A stretch of DNA of 64,000 bases from Lampris incognitus (lineage: Eukaryota; Chordata; Actinopteri; Lampriformes; Lampridae): assembly GCF_029633865.1 (NCBI RefSeq), contig NC_079224.1, forward strand, positions 23,926,895 to 23,990,894, given 5' to 3'. Below the pieces are notes generated by a model that was given only the letters and a program-made list of their open reading frames with translations, searched no databases and was not told the DNA's origin. Numbering within the stretch: the first letter of the stretch is position 1; every line of letters starts with the position of its first letter. Positions 58,775-64,000 of the stretch are shown here, piece after piece. The translations under genes and the position numbers were made by a program.

Positions 58775-60384
58775 TGTCTACTTATTCGTGTACGTTATAA
58801 TGTAATGCTACCACAAACGACTGCCGAGGTTATAGACCCCTGGATGCTCTGTTAATTCAATATATTTATGTTTTGTACATGTGTATTTAATATATTTATG
58901 TTTATGTCGAGCAACAAGACAAATATGCAAAGTTACTTGGCTAAAATGAACAAGTTGAAGATTAGCTTCTAGCTTCACCACGCCCTTTAGCTTCAGGTGA
59001 CTGCTGATAGAAGATAGAAATGGTAACGAGCTGAGAAAGTCAAGATTCCAACTGCGAGCCGTTGTGTCATTAAATGGAAATTCTGTTATCTTTTAACCTA
59101 GGCCCTGTTTTTCCATTTTTAGAAAAAAAAACCCTGGTTTTTAAATTGATTCAGTACTGTGCAAGCTAGCAGCGGTCGATGTACTCCTCCCTTCAGGGCA
59201 ATGGCGCCCGCCAAATAATGTCGCCCAAAGCAGGTGTTTTTGGCACCAACCGATTTTGAATGTTTTGAGAATTGTCCGAAATTACCTTCCTTTATGAAAA
59301 CACAGCCCCAGCACAGTCAGCCGGCGCAGTGATCAACTTTTATTATTTTTTATTTTTTTTGCACTTGTGTCCACTGTTGTCTTCTAGCCACAACTCCTTG
59401 CGGGATGAGCCTTCTGCTCCGGGTTAGAACTGGGTTAATATAATTTCATGATTAACATTGTGGCTGAAGCTCTTTAGACTCTTCTCAACATCTCTTTTAG
59501 TCAACCACATTCGGCGAGGCACTATTTGCTCTCTACATTACAGCCTGCTGCTCAGCAGTTGGCTGACACGATGGCTTGCTCAATACTGAATCAATTCATA
59601 AGATTTTGTAACCCATCGCTCGGTTTGACTCCCAACAACGGGGAAAACGGGGCTCGAATTTTCCCTTTAAATACGTCAGCCGCTTGCACGGCGTTGTGCA
59701 AACTCGTTTAGTAAAGGGGGAACAGAAGGTGTGGTCGGATAATTCACCTGCTCTACCCTTCTAACAAAGCATGACGAAAGGAATAAACACAGCCCAAAGT
59801 ACGAGTCATAACTACATGACTACAAAGAAAATAAAATTGCTCCAACGGCCGTAGGAGATAATTTCAAACTAGTTTACAATAAAATCTCTGTCACCTTTCA
59901 CAGCAACGCCTTTTACAGGACGTCAAATGAAGGACCAGCACACCAATTGTAGGAGAGGGCACGTGGTCTAATTAAGGCTGAGTTGAATAAGTCTCTTTAT
60001 TAATATCAGCTGTCAATAATGAACAGCTCTATAGGATTTTATTAACTGTTACAAATGTGTCTGTATCTGAACTTCCAACTCTCAGAACAACGAAAGCGCT
60101 CAAGTCCTACGTCATAATTTTGCTGGACTTGCGACTCCCGTTGAGTCCACTAGATGTCAGGGAAAACTACCTGTTTGACTTCAATTCAATCAGCGTGTAC
60201 AAGACCAATTTATTAATGCCATGTATTCGTGCCTTACAACGAAGTATACATTTTCCATAAAATAAAGTATACCTTACTACGAACACAAGAAAAAAATATT
60301 GTTTATTGTTGCATATTTCCCCTCCCATCTCACTCGCTCAAATACACACAACAAATCCAGTTTCACTCCAAAGCGCAATGCTCC
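58775..60384. other. Intergenic stretch between cldn18 and selenof
   Basis: No exon recognised. The selenof transcript must end here on the minus strand; AATAAA-type signals on that strand occur at about 60301, 60207, 60035 and 59997, and none can be chosen. Other sequence is unassigned. Confidence 0.4.
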
Positions 60385-60457
60385 GAGGGTCACAACGTAC
60401 ATCAGGCCTCACATCCCAAACCTGGTTTACTGTGAGGTCTTCACTAAAGTGTGCCTC
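60385..60457 (-). promoter_or_regulatory. selenof: SECIS element of selenof
   Basis: Minus-strand hairpin in the 3' UTR, about 455 bases after the stop. Lower helix GAGG-CACAC (60457 side) pairs with GTTGTG..CCTC (60385 side). The core has GTGAA on the 5' side (60444-60440) and TGAT on the 3' side (60404-60401), giving the tandem non-Watson-Crick G-A/A-G quartet. The upper helix is CCTCACA/TGTGAGG, and an unpaired AAA follows in GTAAACC with a small CCA/TGG stem above it. This is the layout of a form 2 eukaryotic SECIS, which recruits SBP2 and the Sec-specific elongation factor to read UGA as selenocysteine. The first core base is G rather than the usual A. Confidence 0.82.
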
Positions 60458-60910
60458 AGTACAGGACTCCGCATTTGGATGGTAACTAGGATTCACTAAC
60501 TCTCACATTACAATTATCCTATCGTTGACAACGATAAGCATTCTAAAAAAAAAAATCATACACGAGGATATCTTCACAAACTAGAGGGGGGATAGAAAAC
60601 ATCCATAGATTAAGATTAACTGTAAAGGAAGGCTTTACAGTTCCCACTGATTCCAAAAAATTCAGAATGGCTGCCCTGCATCACACAGGTGGGTGCTAAA
60701 AAAAAACTTAGATTGTGTGGTTTTACATTCTTGAAGACATTATTTGGTGCCATCTAAACATGAAGTTTGCAATTTTCTGATACAAAAACAGTCTTTGGAG
60801 CACAGTCACCCAATTACCAACCATCAAGCCGGATCTCTTAGTACAAAGTGGTAGATATTTAACCAAAGAAATTAATAGTTTTTTTTTTAAAGGAAATTGG
60901 ACACAAGCAT

Positions 60911-62471
60911 CTATATCCGATCCAGCTTCTCGCTCAGGAATTCCTCCACACTATCTGTGTTCCACTTGAGGATGCTGAGCTCTTCAGCAATGTTCCCGTT
61001 GTCGTCCAGAAGCTTTAGCACAGGGTCGGAGCCTCTCACGTACTGATGACACATGCGAGTGGGTGAGTGGGAAAGAGAGACAGATAGAGATGGCATGAGA
61101 GGGACAGCAGGAGAGGGACTTCTGGAACAGTTGTCCCTCTAAAGTCTAAAATCTAAGCGAACATACTCGCTGCATACCAACTACTACATTGCTAAACAAA
61201 AAATATAATTATCACAGTGAGATATAATCCGGTTTATATCTGTCATCACAACATTTTCTTCATTGTCATTTTCTTCCTGAGTGACCGTCTATGTTAATGT
61301 TGAAGTTTGTCTAATTAGGAAATCTTATTAGGCCTCACACAAAGAAAATCAACAGCATAATTAACTGCCAATACCTTGATTTGAAGACCTTTGAACATCT
61401 TCGGCTTTTCGCTCCTGACAAAAGCTGAGGAGATTAAGAACACAGGCAAGACAAATGTCAACACATTATTGTGGAGGCAATTAGTCAATTAACCTTTCTA
61501 TTTTGGTACTGGGGATTGTCATTAGTGACAACTGCAAGCCCTCCTGAATATATCTCGCAAATAGACATGAGACAGTTGCGAATACAGGATTGCTACAGTT
61601 AGGGTCAACAAATTACAGCCATATGGCACAAACAGCACTCCAGAGCTGAAAGAGCACACTAGGGGAGCTACATTTAACTTCATCACTGCATCCTCACAGC
61701 CAAATGGTACACCGGACAGATAAGTGGTTCATACCTGAGAGACATAGAATGTGATTTTATACAAGGATAATTAGCTATCCAGCTCTCGGCCAATTATACG
61801 GCCTAATACCTTCCAGCAGTTTAGTACAGACTTAATGGATGCATATTTTAGTTTCCAGAGAGTCCCATGTGAGTTAATTTTTCAAAGATCGAATGCTGTG
61901 CTACATGATAAAAAATTATAACATAAAAAACAGATGTAGGACTACAAAAGCACTGTATAATTTTTTTTTAAAATAAATTTATTTCTGATTTTTCCCTTTT
62001 TTCTCCCAATTTAGTGGCCAATTGATCCCTATTTTAATTCAAACACCCACCCGCGCATTGCATGCGTTCGCTAACTGCATCTCTCCGGCCGGCAGTCTCG
62101 AAGGAAAGCGCCTCCCCACTTTCGTGACAAGGCGAATCCAAGCCGAACCACTGTTTTTCCGACACACACAGAGACGCATTCACATGACGAACACAAGCCG
62201 ACTCCGCCCCCCTCCCGAAGACAGCGTTGCCAATGATTGCTGCTTCTTCGAGTCCGGCCATAGTCGGATCTGACGAGACCGGGGCGCGAACCCCAGTCCC
62301 CAGTGGGCAACTGCATCGACACCAAGCCGATGCTTAGACCGCTACGCCACCGCGGACAAAGCACTGTATAATTTAACCAGTTATCCAGTTTTACCAAAAA
62401 CACTCACCTTGGACTTGAGGGAACCTCCCCAATTTTCATCCACAGACCTCCAGGATGGCTCCAGGATAGAG
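60911..62471 (-). CDS. selenof: 15-kDa selenoprotein (Selenof), 3' exons, partial at window edge
   Basis: ER-resident thioredoxin-like oxidoreductase that binds UGGT in glycoprotein folding control. Three exons are seen: 62408-62471, 61375-61424, 60911-61042 (stop TAG at 60911). Phases join exactly. The first gives LYPGAILEVCG-U-KLGRFPQVQ, where the TGA at 62436-62438 is the selenocysteine codon of the CGU redox motif. The second gives AFVRSEKPKMFKGLQIK, the third YVRGSDPVLKLLDDNGNIAE...VEEFLSEKLDRI, nearly identical to mammals. The signal peptide and the Cys-rich UGGT-binding exons lie beyond 64000 or were not found. A plain reading would wrongly call TGA a stop; the SECIS at 60385-60457 supports decoding. 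Confidence 0.95.
61964..62357 (-). mobile_element. tRNA-derived SINE, family 1, copy B, in selenof intron
   Basis: Minus strand: GTCCGCGGTGGCGTAGCGGT (A-box), GGGGTTCGCGCCCCGG (B-box), body to AAAAAGGGAAAAATCAGAAA and a TTTTAAAA-type tail. A perfect 17-bp target duplication, AAAGCACTGTATAATTT, flanks it at 61947-61963 and 62358-62374. It lies 34 bases from the exon edge at 62408, so close to the selenocysteine exon's splice donor. Confidence 0.95.
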
Positions 62472-62479
62472 CTATAGAG

Positions 62480-64000
62480 AGGAGAACAACATCATAAAAA
62501 CCATAGACTTTAAGAAGTCTGCCTTTGTGGCATGATGTCTTCCTATATAACCTAAGGGTCAGAGGGGCTGCATTCCATGTGTGACCACCCATATAGATAA
62601 AGGCATCCACTAAATGGCACGTAATAAATCACGTAGTTATGTGCGAGCACAAAAAAGAGGGTGAAGAACTGATGACTTAATTACACACACCAAAAAAAAA
62701 GAAAGACAAAAAAAAAATAATGCTAAAAAGAAAAAAGATTATTTCCCTCTGATAACTTTTAAGACTTTTTACAATCATCTACTGGGGCTAGAGATTAGTG
62801 TTTGATGTATACAATATGTGGAAGGGAAAAAAGGGAAGCCACCATGACTACCCTTTGAAAATCAGAACAAACAGTTCCCTCCTGCCTTGACAGCCTTTTT
62901 CTTTTTTTTTTCAAACACAGAGTGGGGCTGTGTCCCCAGTGGTAGTGGGGAGCCAGGCTTGGAGCAGTAATTCTATATTGACAGTGTAACTCATAAACGA
63001 GTCTGGCCAGTTTCTGGTGAGCTCATTTAAGAATGAGCCTGTGCATATGGAGCAGGACTGATGCATTTGAGTATGTATGAGGTTCACTTGCAATCATCCC
63101 TCTGCCACCAATATAAAATAAGTTATTGATAACTGTAATGTCAGGGCAATATTTCAAGGCCATGATATGTCCTCTGTTGCTGTAAGGAGAGTGTGAGAGA
63201 GAAATGGCTTGGTTGGTAGCTTCAAACAGCGAATAAAATTACACTTGCAAAGCTGAGCTCGTTTTTCATCTCTTAATAATCCAGCTTTGCAGAGATTGGA
63301 TCAAATGGGAACATGGGAACAAATATATCAATTAACAACACTGTTTTGCCATCAATAACCTCTAAATCAAAAGCATGCACTAAGTATGGTCTGCAATACA
63401 ACTCCTCATGTTTTGAGGTCATTAGTAAGTAGCTCCTTAAACGATGTCTTGTGCGGAGCTGGTGTCCAACTACTATTAATAAGCACAAAGGCAAGGAACC
63501 TAACTTAACATTATTATTATGCCTAACCTTGAGGCTGTAGACAAAAGTTAAATTATGTAATATGGTGATATACACAACCCCCCCCCCCCCAGCTGAACCT
63601 GGTAAAACAAGTTTAAAATCAAAATCAAGCTTTCAATTTCAAGCAGGTTTATCCTATTCAAATTGTCAGGGTTATAGCAACAATCTCCAACACGGCAAGA
63701 GTTGGATACTAAAGACATCAATTTAATTTAATATTCTCCTTTTTGACCAGTTTGTTGTGATAAGTAGGAATGATTTGGGCGCATATAAGTCAAATTCCTA
63801 TAGAGGTGCATTTCACAACCAGGCAAACCATTTTACAAGACTAATTTCACAGTATTTTCTATTGCTTTAAGTTTGGAATATTTCTAGGTGGAGTAACTCT
63901 TAAAACCCTTAAAAAAGGAAGCCTGTCTTATTATTGTCACCAACCGTAGAATAGCAGTCTCAGCAAGACATGGGAGGGTTTTTCTGCTCTGTAGAGGAAA
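62480..64000. other. selenof intron, right edge
   Basis: I searched the minus strand for the preceding Cys-rich selenof exon and did not find it. Only AT-rich intronic sequence and a C-run at 63579-63590 are seen. Confidence 0.4.

Noticed and set aside
62436-62438. In-frame TGA in the selenof exon read as a nonsense mutation
   Set aside because: It is in the conserved CGU position, flanked by a perfect family match, and a SECIS-like hairpin follows the stop codon.

Overview
The window is from a teleost fish genome. It holds intron-containing vertebrate genes embedded in a dense mix of fish-type mobile DNA: Tc1/mariner, hAT, a large two-ended DNA transposon, Ty3/Gypsy LTR copies, LINE pieces and several tRNA-derived SINE families. 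Base composition, microsatellites and GT-AG introns fit a fish. The species cannot be told from the sequence.

Four host protein genes and one tRNA gene are recognisable. (1) septin 2 (sept2) lies on the minus strand from about 24.3 kb down to 3.1 kb. It has eleven coding exons that give an uninterrupted 357-residue protein, and its introns are loaded with transposons. (2) A tRNA-Pro(TGG) gene lies at 25.8 kb on the plus strand. (3) sox14 is a single-exon SoxB2 transcription factor gene at 48.1-48.8 kb on the plus strand. (4) cldn18 (claudin 18-like) has five coding exons at 53.6-58.1 kb on the plus strand. (5) The 3' part of selenof (15-kDa selenoprotein) is on the minus strand at 60.4-62.5 kb, with an in-frame TGA selenocysteine codon and a SECIS-like hairpin in the 3' UTR. 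Its 5' exons lie beyond the right edge. sox14 next to cldn18 matches the human 3q22 order.

Mobile DNA by region: 1.0-2.9 kb, a hAT-type remnant with a tRNA-SINE inside it; 3.5-5.2 kb, a decayed Tc1; 7.0-13.8 kb, a large transposon with ~550-bp terminal inverted repeats, a 3-bp target duplication and an XPG/FEN-like nuclease domain (best fit Academ), sitting in a septin intron; 20.8-22.7 kb, a composite repeat with a Tc1 deletion derivative and a ~190-bp foldback; 27.1-32.0 kb, a SINE followed by a young Ty3/Gypsy copy; 33.1-38.2 kb, an older, heavily deleted Gypsy copy whose left LTR is split by an apparently intact Tc1; 38.3-38.7 kb, a miniature LTR element whose terminal repeats look like tRNA promoters; 38.9-42.9 kb, hAT, LINE, Gypsy and SINE fragments; 49.5-51.6 kb, an L2-like LINE tail with a nested SINE; 55.6 and 62.0 kb, SINEs in cldn18 and selenof introns.

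The 43.7-46.4 kb stretch upstream of sox14 and part of 51.6-52.1 kb are relatively free of recognised repeats and are candidate regulatory sequence. The two most novel-looking signals are the tRNA-promoter miniature LTR element at 38.34-38.70 kb and the large nuclease-bearing transposon at 6.98-13.76 kb.
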